A stretch of DNA of 64,000 nt, taken from Corynebacterium pacaense. Lineage in GTDB: Bacteria > Actinomycetota > Actinomycetes > Mycobacteriales > Mycobacteriaceae. The notes beneath the pieces were generated by a model. It searched no databases and was not told the origin of the DNA. It saw nothing but the letters and a program-made list of their open reading frames with translations. Positions 52,949-63,453 of this stretch are shown piece after piece. The DNA is taken from the NCBI RefSeq assembly GCF_900169525.1, contig NZ_LT821239.1, forward strand, positions 704,708 through 768,707, read 5' to 3'. The translations under genes were made by a program, and so were the position numbers. How positions within the stretch are numbered: position 1 is the first letter of the stretch; every line of letters begins with the position of its first letter.

Positions 52949-53066
52949 TCCGGGGATGAAACGAAGGCTGCTAGCGCTGATTTACCTCGCACTCTACTGT
53001 GACGGGAACGTGATTCCATAAAGCGGTCACGCCCGAGAAAATGTGCAGTGAGTGAAAGGTACGTCA

Positions 53067-54701
53067 GTGGAGAAAAGACTTCGAAGGAAACTGGGCCGGG
53101 CGGGTAGCTTGAGTGGCGCACTCCTTATCGTGGGGGCCCTGGCACTCGCGGGATGCTCCAGCTCAGCCGAGGAGGCGCAGACCCAGACAGAGGGACCTGT
53201 CGAGGGCGGAGTGCTGAAGGTGGCTTTCGGCAGCGACACACCGATCATCAACCCGCATCTCAGCGGCAGCTCCATCACCGCAACCATCGCGCGTGAGGTT
53301 GTCGATTCCCTGGTCTCGCAGGACGTCAACAATGAGATCCATCCCTGGCTCGCCAGTGACTGGTCCATCAACGACGACAACACCGAGTACACCTTCACCA
53401 TCCGCGATGACGTCACCTTCTCCGACGGGGAGACCCTGGACGCCGGTGCGGTGAAGGAGAACTTCGATTTCATTCTCGATCCGGCGAACAACTCCAACTA
53501 CGCCCGCTCACTCCTTGGCCCGGTGGCGGCCATCGAGGCTCCGGACGCATCGACCCTGATCATCCGCTATGACACGCCCTTCTCCCCGCTGCTGCAGGGG
53601 CTCAGCCTCCCCTACCTGGGTATCCAGTCGTCCGCGTTTATCAATGGTGGCGGCGAACTGACCAACAGGATCGTCGGCTCGGGGCCTTTCCTGCTCGACT
53701 CCTACGTGCAGGGACAGGGCAGCAAGCTGTCCAAACGAGATGACTACAACTGGGGTCCGACGCACCTCGATCACACCGGACCGGCACACCTGGACGGGAT
53801 CGAGTACAGCTACCTTCCGGAGGCGTCGACACGCCTCGGGGCGCTGGAAAGCGGTCAGGTGGACGCCATTGACGCCATCCCGCCGGCGAACAACGCCGGT
53901 CTCCGGGGCAATGACGACATTGTCATCGACACCTACGAAAACCCCGGTGTGCCGTGGACCTTCCAGTTGAACACTGAAACCGGGCCCTTCTCCGATCCCC
54001 TGGTCCGACAGGCCTTCCAGACCGCGGTGGATATTGATGCAGGTGTCCAGGCGACCTACTTCGGAACCGTCGAACCCGCCACGGGACCACTGAGTTCCCA
54101 CACCCAGTATGCGGATGCCAGCATCGACGGATCCTGGAAGAACGATCCCGACCGTGCCGCGGAGCTTCTTGATCAGGCGGGGTGGACGGAAAGGGACTCC
54201 GAGGGCTACCGGACCAAGGACGGCAAGCGGCTGTCGGTCAGATGGGTCTACGACGCGGCACAGAGTGGCCAGGACAATGTCAACCTCGTCCAGGCCCTGC
54301 AGTCGGGGTACCGGGAGTCGGGCATTGAACTGGTGCTCGATTCGGTGGACTCCGGTACGCTGACCTCGAGAAATGAGTCGGGGGACTATGATATCGTCGC
54401 CTACTTCTTCGTCCGCGCCGAACCCGATATCCTGCGCACCGTGTACGGCTCGGCGACGATCGGTGCCGGGAACTCATCCCGGGTGAGCTCCCTGGACGGG
54501 CAGTTGAACGAGGCTGTCGGCGCATCGGGTGAACGCCGGGAGGAGCTCTACGCCCAGGTCCAGCAGGAGATCATCAACGAGGCCTATTCAGTACCCATCT
54601 ACGTCCCCAACTACCAGTTGGCGCATACCAGCGACCTTCAGGGCGTCGAGTGGGCAACCAACGCCAAGCCCTTCTTCTACAATTCCTTCCTGTCAAGGTA
54701 G
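53067..54701 (+). CDS. Peptide ABC transporter substrate-binding lipoprotein
   Basis: A 544-residue SBP_bac_5 (DppA/OppA) protein. The lipobox LALAGC puts the lipidated Cys at residue 30. The DppA-type fold follows, with AFGSDTPIINPHLSG and YDTPFSPLLQGLSLPYLGIQ. It binds dipeptides, oligopeptides or related compounds and feeds the permeases downstream. I use the GTG at 53067 with AAAGG eight bases upstream; the GTG at 53052 is possible. Confidence 0.88.
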   Translation: MEKRLRRKLGRAGSLSGALLIVGALALAGCSSSAEEAQTQTEGPVEGGVLKVAFGSDTPIINPHLSGSSITATIAREVVDSLVSQDVNNEIHPWLASDWSINDDNTEYTFTIRDDVTFSDGETLDAGAVKENFDFILDPANNSNYARSLLGPVAAIEAPDASTLIIRYDTPFSPLLQGLSLPYLGIQSSAFINGGGELTNRIVGSGPFLLDSYVQGQGSKLSKRDDYNWGPTHLDHTGPAHLDGIEYSYLPEASTRLGALESGQVDAIDAIPPANNAGLRGNDDIVIDTYENPGVPWTFQLNTETGPFSDPLVRQAFQTAVDIDAGVQATYFGTVEPATGPLSSHTQYADASIDGSWKNDPDRAAELLDQAGWTERDSEGYRTKDGKRLSVRWVYDAAQSGQDNVNLVQALQSGYRESGIELVLDSVDSGTLTSRNESGDYDIVAYFFVRAEPDILRTVYGSATIGAGNSSRVSSLDGQLNEAVGASGERREELYAQVQQEIINEAYSVPIYVPNYQLAHTSDLQGVEWATNAKPFFYNSFLSR

Positions 54702-54707
54702 GCCGTC

Positions 54708-55748
54708 ATGAGCGAGTTAGTGTCCCCGCGTCCCGCGCAGGGCGGTGGGGTGGACGTGCTGGACCGGGACCACCGTGATTCCGCCCCGACCCGCGTCGCA
54801 TCCACGGCACGGTCCCTGTCCACCGTTCTCCTCCGACGGCTCGTTGAAACTCTCCTCGTTGTCTGGGGTGCAGCCACCATCGCCTTCGTTGCGGTCAAGG
54901 CGATCCCCGGTGACCCCGTGGCGATCATGGCCGGCGGCGAGAACATCGTTGACGCCGAACAGCGCCGGGTCATCACCGAGCAGTACGGTCTAGATCAGCC
55001 GCTGGGCATCCAGTACCTCAACTACCTGCTCAGAGCCTTTCGTGGTGACTTCGGTGATTCCTATGTCTTCCGGAACCCCGTGCTGCAGGTAATCGGCGAC
55101 AACATCGGCCCGACCCTCGAGCTGGCGCTGGCAGGTTTCACCCTGGCCCTCATCCTTGCCTTTGCAACCGCGATAGCAACCTCCGGGGGGAAATCCGTCG
55201 CCAGGACGATCGCCTCCGGGGCCGAGCTCGTCTTTCTGAGCACACCGGTGTACTGGATCGGAATCGTCCTGCTGGTGATCTTCAGTTTCGGTCTCGGCTG
55301 GTTCCGCGTGGTCGGGGCCGACGGCCCCGCGGCACTCGTCCTCCCCGCACTTGCACTCTCGCTTCCTCTGGCGGCAATTCTGTCGCAGGTCCTCCGTGAT
55401 GGAATTGAGAACGCGATGGAGCAGCCCTTCGCCCTGACCGTGCGTTCGCGCGGCGTCAGCGAATCGACTCTCAGACTCCGGCACGCGCTCCGGCATGCAC
55501 TGCTTTCGGTATCCACCGTCTCCGGAACACTGCTCGGCGGCGTGCTCGCCGGTTCGATTCTCACCGAGACGGTGTTCGGACGCCCCGGCATCGGCCAGGT
55601 GATGCTGCTGGCGATCAGTTCCAGGGACATGCCACTGATTCTGGGACTGGTCGTGTTGTCAGCCCTGGTGTACTCCCTCGTCAACGCGATCATCGACGTG
55701 GGCTATGTGGTTATTGATCCACGTCTTCGGAAGGGAACCGGTTCATGA
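54708..55748 (+). CDS. ABC peptide permease, DppB-like
   Basis: A 346-residue inner-membrane permease with six predicted helices. An extra 45-residue cytosolic N-terminus precedes helix 1. The EAA loop, ENAMEQPFALTVRSRGVSES, contacts the ATPase. It begins seven bases after the SBP stop and overlaps dppC by four bases. Confidence 0.87.
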   Translation: MSELVSPRPAQGGGVDVLDRDHRDSAPTRVASTARSLSTVLLRRLVETLLVVWGAATIAFVAVKAIPGDPVAIMAGGENIVDAEQRRVITEQYGLDQPLGIQYLNYLLRAFRGDFGDSYVFRNPVLQVIGDNIGPTLELALAGFTLALILAFATAIATSGGKSVARTIASGAELVFLSTPVYWIGIVLLVIFSFGLGWFRVVGADGPAALVLPALALSLPLAAILSQVLRDGIENAMEQPFALTVRSRGVSESTLRLRHALRHALLSVSTVSGTLLGGVLAGSILTETVFGRPGIGQVMLLAISSRDMPLILGLVVLSALVYSLVNAIIDVGYVVIDPRLRKGTGS

Positions 55749-56602
55749 GTACGGCGAATGCCATTCTGGCTGCTCCGAGAATAGACAGCGCACGGCGGGT
55801 ACCCGTGGGGACACTGCTGGCGGGACTGATTGTCATCGCCCTGGTCGCCGCCGCGCTGGTCCCGTCCCTGTTCACCTCCTTTGATCCGCGGGAGGCGGCC
55901 CTTGGTTCGGTTTTCCAGCCTCCATCACTCTCGCATCCCTTCGGCACCGACCAGCTGGGCCGTGACGTCTTCTCACGGGTGGTCCACGGCGCCCGCTATT
56001 CTCTGCTGATCGGGATCGGCGCGGCGCTGCTCTCCCTTGCGGTGGGCACCCTGCTCGGGCTGCTGTCGGTGTACCTGCCCCGGGGTCTCGACCGCCTGGC
56101 ACAGAGGCTGATCGACATCCTCCTGGCGTTCCCGGAGCTGCTGCTCGCACTTGTGATCGTCGCGGTACTGGGGCGCGGACCGCTCAACACCCTCATCGCG
56201 GTGGGGCTGTCGGGCATCGCCGGTTACGCGCGACTCGTGCGGTCCCAGGTCCTCGCGGTCCGGTTGTCCGGATACGTCGAGCACGCGCGGGTGGTGGGGG
56301 AGAGCCCCGGCTGGATCATCTACCGCCACGTCCTGCCCAACATCATCCGGCCACTGGCCATCCTTGCAACGATCGGGGTGGGCACCTCGATCCTGTCCGC
56401 GTCCTCCCTCAGCTTCCTGGGGCTGGGCGTCGCCCCTCCGACACCGGAGTGGGGTGCGATCCTCTCCGAGGGACGCAGCTACCTTTCAGTGGCGCCCTGG
56501 ACGAGCATCTTCCCGGCGACCGTCGTCGCCGTATCCGTCATCAGTATCACCGTTCTGGGGCGCAAGCTGCAGGCGGTCATTTCACGAGGAGGACAGCAAT
56601 GA
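55745..56602 (+). CDS. ABC peptide permease, DppC-like
   Basis: A 285-residue permease with six helices. HPFGTDQLGRDVFSRVVHGA is the DppC-type start of the transport domain and SGYVEHARVVGES is the EAA loop. It overlaps dppB and the ATPase by four bases each. Confidence 0.88.
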   Translation: MSTANAILAAPRIDSARRVPVGTLLAGLIVIALVAAALVPSLFTSFDPREAALGSVFQPPSLSHPFGTDQLGRDVFSRVVHGARYSLLIGIGAALLSLAVGTLLGLLSVYLPRGLDRLAQRLIDILLAFPELLLALVIVAVLGRGPLNTLIAVGLSGIAGYARLVRSQVLAVRLSGYVEHARVVGESPGWIIYRHVLPNIIRPLAILATIGVGTSILSASSLSFLGLGVAPPTPEWGAILSEGRSYLSVAPWTSIFPATVVAVSVISITVLGRKLQAVISRGGQQ

Positions 56603-58329
56603 TCAGTCAGGATCTAGACACCGAAACCCGGATCCGTCGGAAAACCACCGATCAGGGGCCCGGCGTGACGGGAGGGGAAGTCAGAACGGATCCGATCTTC
56701 TCGGTTCGTAATCTCACCGTCTCCTTTCCGGGGAGGGGCCCGGAACCCGTCGTCAACGGCGTTTCGCTGGATGCCCACCCCGGCGAGATTGTCGCACTGG
56801 TCGGTCAGTCCGGATCCGGGAAGTCCGTCACCGCCCGCACCCTGATCGGACTGGCGGGTGAGGATGCGGTTGTCCGGGCGGATGAGATCCGGCTCGGGGC
56901 CCGCAACCTCCAGGAGCTGACGGAGAAGCAGTGGCAGGGCATCCGCGGCAGGGAGATCGGATTCGTGCTCCAGGATGCGCTGACCTCCCTCGATCCGCTG
57001 CGCAGAATCGGCAAGGAGGTCGGTGAGGCGATCGGGAGGGCACCCCGTGCCCAGATCGACGCACAGGTGGAGAGGGCGCTGCTTCAGGCGGGGATCCCCG
57101 ACCCCGAGATCCGCAGGCGGCAGTATTCCCATGAACTCTCCGGCGGATTGCGGCAGCGAGCCCTCATCGCATCGGCACTGGTCAATCAGCCGGGACTGAT
57201 CATCGCCGACGAACCCACGACCGCCCTCGACGTCACCGTCCAGAAGCGGATACTCGAACTCCTGAGGGCACTGGCCGATGGTGGCCGCGCCATCCTGCTG
57301 ATCTCCCACGATCTGGCTGTGGTGTCCTCCATCGCGGATCGGGTACTGGTCATGCGGCACGGTGAGATTGTGGAATCCGGTCCGACCGTCGAGGTCCTCG
57401 GCCGACCCCGTCACTCCTACACCCGCAGGCTCCTCGGCGCCATACCCAGCGAGCGGACCCGGGGCCGGAAGCTCCATGTTCCCGAGGGCGCTGAAGCCGC
57501 CGGCACCGAGTCCGCGGCGCACATCCACGAGGACACGCGGCAGTTCGATGCCCAGCCCCTGTTCACGGTCAGGAAGGCCACGGTGGTCTTCCCCGGGCCG
57601 AAGTCGAGCCGGCGCACCGCCCTCGACGGGGTTGATCTGCATATCCAACCAGGGGAAACCCTGGGTGTGGTCGGTGAATCCGGATCGGGAAAGAGCACCC
57701 TCGGACGGGCCATCATCGGACTTCAGAAATTGGACGAGGGGCGTATCGACGTCTTCGGCCAGCAGTGGAGCGCCCTGCCAGAAAGGCGCAGGCGGCCCCA
57801 CCGCCACAGGGTGCAGACGATCACCCAGGACCCCCTCGGTTCCTTTGATCCGCAGTTCCGGGTTGATCAGCTACTTGAACAGCCACTCCGACTCCATTCC
57901 GGCCTGGACAGGCACGCTCGCCGTGAGGAGAGCCTCCGGCTCCTCGGACTCGTCGGCCTGGACGAGGCCACACTGACCGCGCGCCCGGGGCAGCTGTCGG
58001 GGGGCCAGCGACAGCGCGTGTCGATAGCGCAGGCACTGGCAGGCAAACCTGATCTGCTCATCGCCGATGAGCCGGTGTCCGCCCTCGACGTGATCACCCA
58101 GGCGCAGGTCCTCGATCTTCTCCAGGAAGTGCAGAAACTGACCGGCCTGGCGATGCTGTTCATCTCCCACGACCTGGGGGTGGTCCAGCATCTCAGTCAC
58201 CGGATCGCGGTGATGAAGGATGGTCGGATCGTTGAGCAGGGCACCACCGATGAGGTGTTCCGCAACAGCCGTCACCCCTACACGCGAGAACTCCTCGATG
58301 CGGTTCCGACTCTGGAGGCGGTCGCATGA
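56599..58329 (+). CDS. Fused DppD-DppF-type ABC ATPase
   Basis: A 576-residue protein joining two complete nucleotide-binding domains. NBD1 has GQSGSGKS, LSGGLRQR and LIIADEPT; NBD2 has GESGSGKS, LSGGQRQR and LLIADEPV. Each has the oligopeptide C-terminal extension with HPYTREL or HSYTRRL. The fusion of DppD and DppF is common in actinobacteria. The ATG overlaps the dppC stop, and the end overlaps the metalloprotease by four bases. Confidence 0.92.
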   Translation: MISQDLDTETRIRRKTTDQGPGVTGGEVRTDPIFSVRNLTVSFPGRGPEPVVNGVSLDAHPGEIVALVGQSGSGKSVTARTLIGLAGEDAVVRADEIRLGARNLQELTEKQWQGIRGREIGFVLQDALTSLDPLRRIGKEVGEAIGRAPRAQIDAQVERALLQAGIPDPEIRRRQYSHELSGGLRQRALIASALVNQPGLIIADEPTTALDVTVQKRILELLRALADGGRAILLISHDLAVVSSIADRVLVMRHGEIVESGPTVEVLGRPRHSYTRRLLGAIPSERTRGRKLHVPEGAEAAGTESAAHIHEDTRQFDAQPLFTVRKATVVFPGPKSSRRTALDGVDLHIQPGETLGVVGESGSGKSTLGRAIIGLQKLDEGRIDVFGQQWSALPERRRRPHRHRVQTITQDPLGSFDPQFRVDQLLEQPLRLHSGLDRHARREESLRLLGLVGLDEATLTARPGQLSGGQRQRVSIAQALAGKPDLLIADEPVSALDVITQAQVLDLLQEVQKLTGLAMLFISHDLGVVQHLSHRIAVMKDGRIVEQGTTDEVFRNSRHPYTRELLDAVPTLEAVA

Positions 58330-60503
58330 GTCGGCTGACCCGATCCGGGACCACACTCCTCCTGCCCTCCCACACCGGCAGGGCACTGATCTATGGAGCC
58401 ATCGAACATGGTCTCGGTTCCAGCAGGATACTGATCGATCGCGGACAATCCACCAAGGTCCTGCTGGTGCGGTGGCGCAGCGACGGGGAACGTGTCGTCT
58501 TCGATTCGCTTCCGCACCGTCTCGGCAGCGGCAGCGGCGACGACGATGCTGACCTGGCGGTGACAGAAGCGTTCGCGACCGAGTTCCTGGCCGCGGTACC
58601 CGTGGTCGAGGGGCGTGGTGGGCTCGCCGTGGATATCACGGAACTTCTCCTGGCTGATCCCTTCCACCTCGCGGAATCGCTGTCGCAGCAACCCTGGGGA
58701 GGCGCCTCCGAGAAGAGCAGGTACAGAGTTGTTCCCGCGGCATCCCGGGTCCGTACCGACAGTGAGCGCGGTGACATCGCCACCGACCTGGTCTTCCGGA
58801 GGTCCCCGGGGGTAACGGATCCCCGCCACAACCCTTTCAGCACCTTCGCCTCCACCGAGGAGGAGGCCGAAAGCTGGCTGCCCTCCGACAACATATCCCT
58901 TACGCTGCGTACCTGGATCACAGCTGTGCCCGGGGAGGTGGCTGTGCTGGCGCACCATCCGAGGTCCGGGGGCAACGGACCGCGGAGCATTGATCCTCGA
59001 CGAAGCGATCACATCGACCTCGCGGTCCAGCCACGATTCCGCCCCGGTGCGCCCATCACCTATCTTGTCGATCCCGCCATACCCGAACCCTTCCGGACTG
59101 CGGTGGTCGAGGGAGCGAACTGGTGGCGATCCGCCTTCGCGGAGGTGGGCATCACCTTCGAGGCACGGCTGCCACTTGCGGGGGAGTCATTGTGGGGCGA
59201 GCGCACCAACGCCATCTTCTGGGTGCACCGGACCGGCAGGGGCTGGTCCCTGGGCAATTCCCAGGCCGCACCGCTGACAGGGGAGATCCTGCGCGGAACC
59301 GTGCGCTTGGGCAGTGAGCGGATCATCCAGCTGCGCCAGTTGTTCGAGGCACTGCTCCAGCCCTACGGCGCCACCGATGAAAAGGAACGGTTGGACAGAA
59401 TCGACTCCGTGCTCATTGAGCGTGTCCGTCTGCTGTCCGCCCACGAGATCGGGCACTCCTTCGGATTCGCGCACAACTTCACCACCCACACCCACCTGCG
59501 ATCCTCGGTGATGGACTATCCTTTCCCCGCCCTCGGGCAATCAGCCGAACGCGGGGTGTTCTTCGCGGAGCGGGCCTATCCCACCGGCCTCTCCGACTGG
59601 GATGCCCGCCTGCTCAGATGGGCGTACCCGGAACGTAGCGGTGTGACCGGGAGGACCGATGCCCAGGGCTTTCTCACCGAGGGCGATGCCGCCGATGCCG
59701 TTTCATCTGCACCGTGGGTGTCGCGCCGCCCGGACGAAACCGGCGATGCCCTGAGCGGCCTTGGCCACATCCTGGATATCCGCCACCGTGCCCTGTCCAC
59801 CTTCGGTTCCTCCGCGGCACCTCCGGAGGCGCAGCAGGGGGAGCTGCGGGACAGATACACCCGCCTGTTCCTGCTCCATCGATTCCAGGCCGAGGAGGTG
59901 GCGGGACTGCTCGCCGGGGTGGACTATGTCTATGACACGGTGGGTGGGTCGCGGCCCGTCGACCGGGTTTCCCCCGAGGTTCAGCGCCGTGCACTTGCAG
60001 CTCTCGCCGACCTGCTCACGGGTGGGATCGTGGATGTGCCTGCCGAGATCCTGAGGCTGGTACCGCCGGCGGCGGACCGCATCCCCGCGGGCCCGGCCGA
60101 GGTGGTGTCCCGGTTGGGGCGCCTGTTCGACCCGATCAGCCTGGGTGCTGCTGCCACGGCGGTCGTCGTCACGCAGGTGGTCAGCGCACCCCGCCTCAAC
60201 CGGGTGTGGACGCAGGCACGCCATGACCCCGGATTCCCCGGGGTAACGGAGGTGACCGCAGCCCTCGCCCGGGCCTCCACCGTGGATAACGCCCATGTGG
60301 TGATTCACGCCGTGGTTCAGGTACTGGCCTCGGGAGAACTTCTCGCCGGCACGCAGGATGAGCTGCTGGCGCTGCTGTCCAGGTGGCCCGATGACCGGCA
60401 GGCTGAGAAGGCGCGCTGGGCGGCCGCGGTCTGGAGGGAGGATCCGAAGGCTGCGGTCCATCGCTTCCCCCTACCCACGGTGCCCCCGGGCGCGCCCCTG
60501 TAG
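58326..60503 (+). CDS. Zinc metalloprotease (DUF5117/DUF4953-like) in the peptide operon
   Basis: A 725-residue protein. The metzincin-like site HEIGHSFGFAHN has His373, Glu374, His377 and His383. The N-terminal 250 residues match the DUF5117-type domain and the C-terminal 250 the DUF4953-type tail. No signal peptide or membrane helix is visible, so it is probably cytosolic. Its start overlaps the ATPase stop, so it is coupled to a peptide importer. It may degrade imported peptides. Many relatives are exported, so its location needs testing. Confidence 0.82.
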   Translation: MSRLTRSGTTLLLPSHTGRALIYGAIEHGLGSSRILIDRGQSTKVLLVRWRSDGERVVFDSLPHRLGSGSGDDDADLAVTEAFATEFLAAVPVVEGRGGLAVDITELLLADPFHLAESLSQQPWGGASEKSRYRVVPAASRVRTDSERGDIATDLVFRRSPGVTDPRHNPFSTFASTEEEAESWLPSDNISLTLRTWITAVPGEVAVLAHHPRSGGNGPRSIDPRRSDHIDLAVQPRFRPGAPITYLVDPAIPEPFRTAVVEGANWWRSAFAEVGITFEARLPLAGESLWGERTNAIFWVHRTGRGWSLGNSQAAPLTGEILRGTVRLGSERIIQLRQLFEALLQPYGATDEKERLDRIDSVLIERVRLLSAHEIGHSFGFAHNFTTHTHLRSSVMDYPFPALGQSAERGVFFAERAYPTGLSDWDARLLRWAYPERSGVTGRTDAQGFLTEGDAADAVSSAPWVSRRPDETGDALSGLGHILDIRHRALSTFGSSAAPPEAQQGELRDRYTRLFLLHRFQAEEVAGLLAGVDYVYDTVGGSRPVDRVSPEVQRRALAALADLLTGGIVDVPAEILRLVPPAADRIPAGPAEVVSRLGRLFDPISLGAAATAVVVTQVVSAPRLNRVWTQARHDPGFPGVTEVTAALARASTVDNAHVVIHAVVQVLASGELLAGTQDELLALLSRWPDDRQAEKARWAAAVWREDPKAAVHRFPLPTVPPGAPL

Positions 60504-60510
60504 AAGCGGA

Positions 60511-61572
60511 CTAAACCGCCTCCACCTCGTTGAAGGTGGAGGTGTCGATGACGAAGCGGAACTGCACATCCCCGGCGACCACGCGGTCATAGGCCTCATC
60601 GACCCCGGTGACACCGATTTTCTCGATGCGTGCACCGAAACCGTGCTCCGCACAGAAGTCCAGCATCTCCTGCGTCTGCCGGATACCGCCGATGTTGGAA
60701 CCGGTGAGAACCTTCGCGCCGCTGATCAGTGCATTGAAATGCAGGCTCTGCGCCGTGGGCGGGAGTCCGACCACGGCCATGACCCCGTGCGGTTTGAGCA
60801 GCCGCAGGTAGGAATCGACATCGATATCGGCGCTGATGGTGTTGAGGATGAAATCGAACTCGCCGCGGTGCTCCTCGAAGAATCCCTCCTTGGTCGTGGC
60901 CAGGGTGCGGTGGGCACCGAGCTCAGCGGCGATCTCCGCCTTCCGCAGCGACCGTGAGAGCACCGTCACCTCCGCTCCCTTGGCCGCGGCGATCTGCACC
61001 CCCATGTGGCCGAGCCCACCGAGCCCGAGGATCGCGACCTTGTCTCCACTTTTAATGTCCCAGCGGGTGATGGGGGAGTAGGTGGTGATCCCGGCGCACA
61101 GCAGGGGGGCCGCGACATCGAAATCCAGCTCATCGGGTATCCGGCAGACGAATCTCTCATTGACCACGATCCGCTCGGCGTAACCACCCTGGGTGACGGT
61201 GCCGTCGACGTCGATCGAGTTGTAGGTCCCGACGTTTCCCCTCAGACAGTTCTGCTCCTCACCGGCCACGCACTCCTCGCACTCGCCGCAGGAGTTGACC
61301 AGGCAGCCGACCCCGACCCGGTCGCCGACGCTGTATCGGCTCACGTCCGTGCCCACGGCGGAGACCACACCGGCGATCTCGTGACCGACGGTGAGCGGGA
61401 AATGTGCCTCCCCCCACTCATTGCGGATCGTGTGGATATCGCTGTGGCAGATGCCGGCGGCCCTGATCTCGATGACCACGTCATCCGGTCGCGGATCGCG
61501 CCGTTCGATCAGCTTCACCTGGAAAGGGGACTCCGGGTCGGTCTTCTGCAGTGCCTTGGTTGAGATACTCAT
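60511..61572 (-). CDS. Zn-dependent alcohol dehydrogenase (AdhC/cinnamyl-alcohol type)
   Basis: A 353-residue medium-chain dehydrogenase. The catalytic zinc region is CHSDIH, with GHEIAG. The structural Zn cluster is CGECEECVAGEEQNC. The NADP-type motif GLGGLG is near 185. It likely reduces aldehydes with NADPH, like YahK or C. glutamicum AdhC. It is convergent with the metalloprotease, with only seven bases between. Confidence 0.87.
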   Translation of the reverse strand: MSISTKALQKTDPESPFQVKLIERRDPRPDDVVIEIRAAGICHSDIHTIRNEWGEAHFPLTVGHEIAGVVSAVGTDVSRYSVGDRVGVGCLVNSCGECEECVAGEEQNCLRGNVGTYNSIDVDGTVTQGGYAERIVVNERFVCRIPDELDFDVAAPLLCAGITTYSPITRWDIKSGDKVAILGLGGLGHMGVQIAAAKGAEVTVLSRSLRKAEIAAELGAHRTLATTKEGFFEEHRGEFDFILNTISADIDVDSYLRLLKPHGVMAVVGLPPTAQSLHFNALISGAKVLTGSNIGGIRQTQEMLDFCAEHGFGARIEKIGVTGVDEAYDRVVAGDVQFRFVIDTSTFNEVEAV

Positions 61573-61617
61573 GCGCGCAAGACTACATCGGCGCTCCCCG
61601 CACGGCACACGCGCAGG

Positions 61618-62565
61618 TCAACGGACCAGGAAGGGCACGACCCTGACATAGACGATCATGCCGACCAGCTCCACCAGGGTCTGGGTGACCACCACTGCCG
61701 CCACCAGCGCAAGCTCCGCCGGTAGGGCCAGCGCAAGCGGAAGAACTACGAGGGAGTTCCGCGTCGCCCCGGAAAAGACCAGGGCCCGGATACCCCGGGT
61801 ATCCTGCCGGGCCATCCGGCCGACGAGGATACCCAGCGGGACCATGATGATAAGGAAGGCCACGAAGATCGGAATCACCGCGAGCAGCGCACCGAGTTCG
61901 GAGCGGACGGAGAGGATCTGTGACGCCACCACGACTGCGAGGGTGAGCATCATCAGCGGAACCATCAGGGCCTCGAAGAAGGCGCACACCCCGACCCCCG
62001 CCCGCGATGTCCGTGCGATGAACTGGGTGGCGGCGGCCAGTGCCAGGGGAACTAGAATCAGCAGGACAAATGCCTCGATGAAGGGGCCGATGTTTATGAT
62101 CGCGCCGAGACCGGCATCGCTGAACAGGCTCATATAGACCGGAAGCAGCAGCATCTGCAACAGCATGAGCAGCGGCGACACCGCAAGCAGACGGTCATTG
62201 GCCGCCCCGGCGATGCCTGAGAACACGATCACATAGTCGATGCACGGGGCAAGCAGGACCAGCATCACCCCGATGGCCAGGGCGGGTTCGGCGGCGACTG
62301 GGCGGGTGAGCAGATACACCACGACCGGGACGATGATGAAGTTGAGGATCACCACCGCGCCGAGGAAGCGGGCATCCCGGAACACCCGCGGCAGTTCCAC
62401 GAAGGGCACCCCGAGGAAGGTGGCGTAGAGCAGAAGCATGAGGACGGGATTGATCGCGGACTCCAGATGCCCCGCCACCCCGGGCGTGACCAGGCCCAGT
62501 CCTGCCCCGAAGGCCAGCGCCAGAATGTAGAGGACCACCTGGTGCCTGTTCCACCACTCGACCAT
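61618..62565 (-). CDS. BASS/ACR3-family transporter (arsenic-resistance-like)
   Basis: A 315-residue membrane protein with about ten hydrophobic helices. The segment LAPCIDYVIVFSGIAGAAND corresponds to the conserved broken helix of the BASS/ACR3 fold; the usual ACR3 NPC-type motif reads APC here. It might export arsenite or transport another small anion. No ars regulator or reductase is adjacent, so arsenite specificity is not established. Confidence 0.72.
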   Translation of the reverse strand: MVEWWNRHQVVLYILALAFGAGLGLVTPGVAGHLESAINPVLMLLLYATFLGVPFVELPRVFRDARFLGAVVILNFIIVPVVVYLLTRPVAAEPALAIGVMLVLLAPCIDYVIVFSGIAGAANDRLLAVSPLLMLLQMLLLPVYMSLFSDAGLGAIINIGPFIEAFVLLILVPLALAAATQFIARTSRAGVGVCAFFEALMVPLMMLTLAVVVASQILSVRSELGALLAVIPIFVAFLIIMVPLGILVGRMARQDTRGIRALVFSGATRNSLVVLPLALALPAELALVAAVVVTQTLVELVGMIVYVRVVPFLVR

Positions 62566-62586
62566 GAATGTCCCGGGCCCGGTCGT

Positions 62587-63453
62587 TCAGGCTTCGTTCG
62601 CGGCGCGCAGGAGGTAGGTGCCGTAGCCGGACTTCCTCAACTGCTCACCGAGGGAGGCCAGCTGGGGGGCGTCGATGAATCCCTGCCGGTAGGCCGCGAC
62701 CTCGGGGGAGCCGATGATGGTTCCGGTTCGTTTCTGCAGCACCTCCACATAGGCCGAGGCCTCGCTCATGGAATCGATCGTTCCGGTATCCAGCCAGACG
62801 TCACCGCGTTCGAGTCTCTGGACCGTCAGCGCGCCCCGGTTCAGATAGGCCTCGTTGACACTGGTGATCTCCAGTTCGCCGCGTTCGGAGGGGGTGATCC
62901 CGTGGGCGATCTCCACCACCCGGTTGTCGTAGAAGTACAGGCCCACCACCGCGAAATTCGATTTCGGTGCGGCCGGCTTCTCCTCGATGGATACGGCCCT
63001 GTTCCCGGCGTCGAACTCGACGACGCCGTAGCGTTCGGGATCGGAGACCTCGTAGGCGAAGACGATCCCGCCCTCCGGATCGACGCACTGCTTCAGAGCA
63101 TGGCCCAGCTGTGCGCCGTCGAAGATGTTGTCGCCGAGCACCAGGGCGACATCGTCATCGCCGATGAAGTCCGCGCCGATGATGAACGCCTGTGCCAACC
63201 CGTCCGGGGAGGGCTGAACCGCGTACTCCAGGCTGATTCCCCACGCCGAACCGTCACCGAGCAGGCGGATGAAGGATTGCGAGTCCTCCGGCGTGGTGAT
63301 GATCAGGATCTCCCTGATCCCCGCCTGGATCAGCGTGGTCAGGGGGTAGTAGATCATCGGCTTGTCATAGATCGGCATCAACTGCTTGGAAATGCCCCTG
63401 GTGATCGGGTAGAGGCGGGTGCCTGATCCGCCCGCGAGAATGATGCCCTTCAT
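62587..63453 (-). CDS. rmlA: Glucose-1-phosphate thymidylyltransferase
   Basis: A 288-residue RmlA. The nucleotidyl motif [17 protein letters not shown] with its signature Arg and Lys is at 9-25, and the dTDP-sugar loop EKPAAPKS near 160. It starts dTDP-L-rhamnose synthesis for the rhamnose linker of arabinogalactan. Its ATG overlaps the rmlD stop by four bases (ATGA), so rmlD and rmlA share an operon on the minus strand. Confidence 0.94.
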   Translation of the reverse strand: MKGIILAGGSGTRLYPITRGISKQLMPIYDKPMIYYPLTTLIQAGIREILIITTPEDSQSFIRLLGDGSAWGISLEYAVQPSPDGLAQAFIIGADFIGDDDVALVLGDNIFDGAQLGHALKQCVDPEGGIVFAYEVSDPERYGVVEFDAGNRAVSIEEKPAAPKSNFAVVGLYFYDNRVVEIAHGITPSERGELEITSVNEAYLNRGALTVQRLERGDVWLDTGTIDSMSEASAYVEVLQKRTGTIIGSPEVAAYRQGFIDAPQLASLGEQLRKSGYGTYLLRAANEA

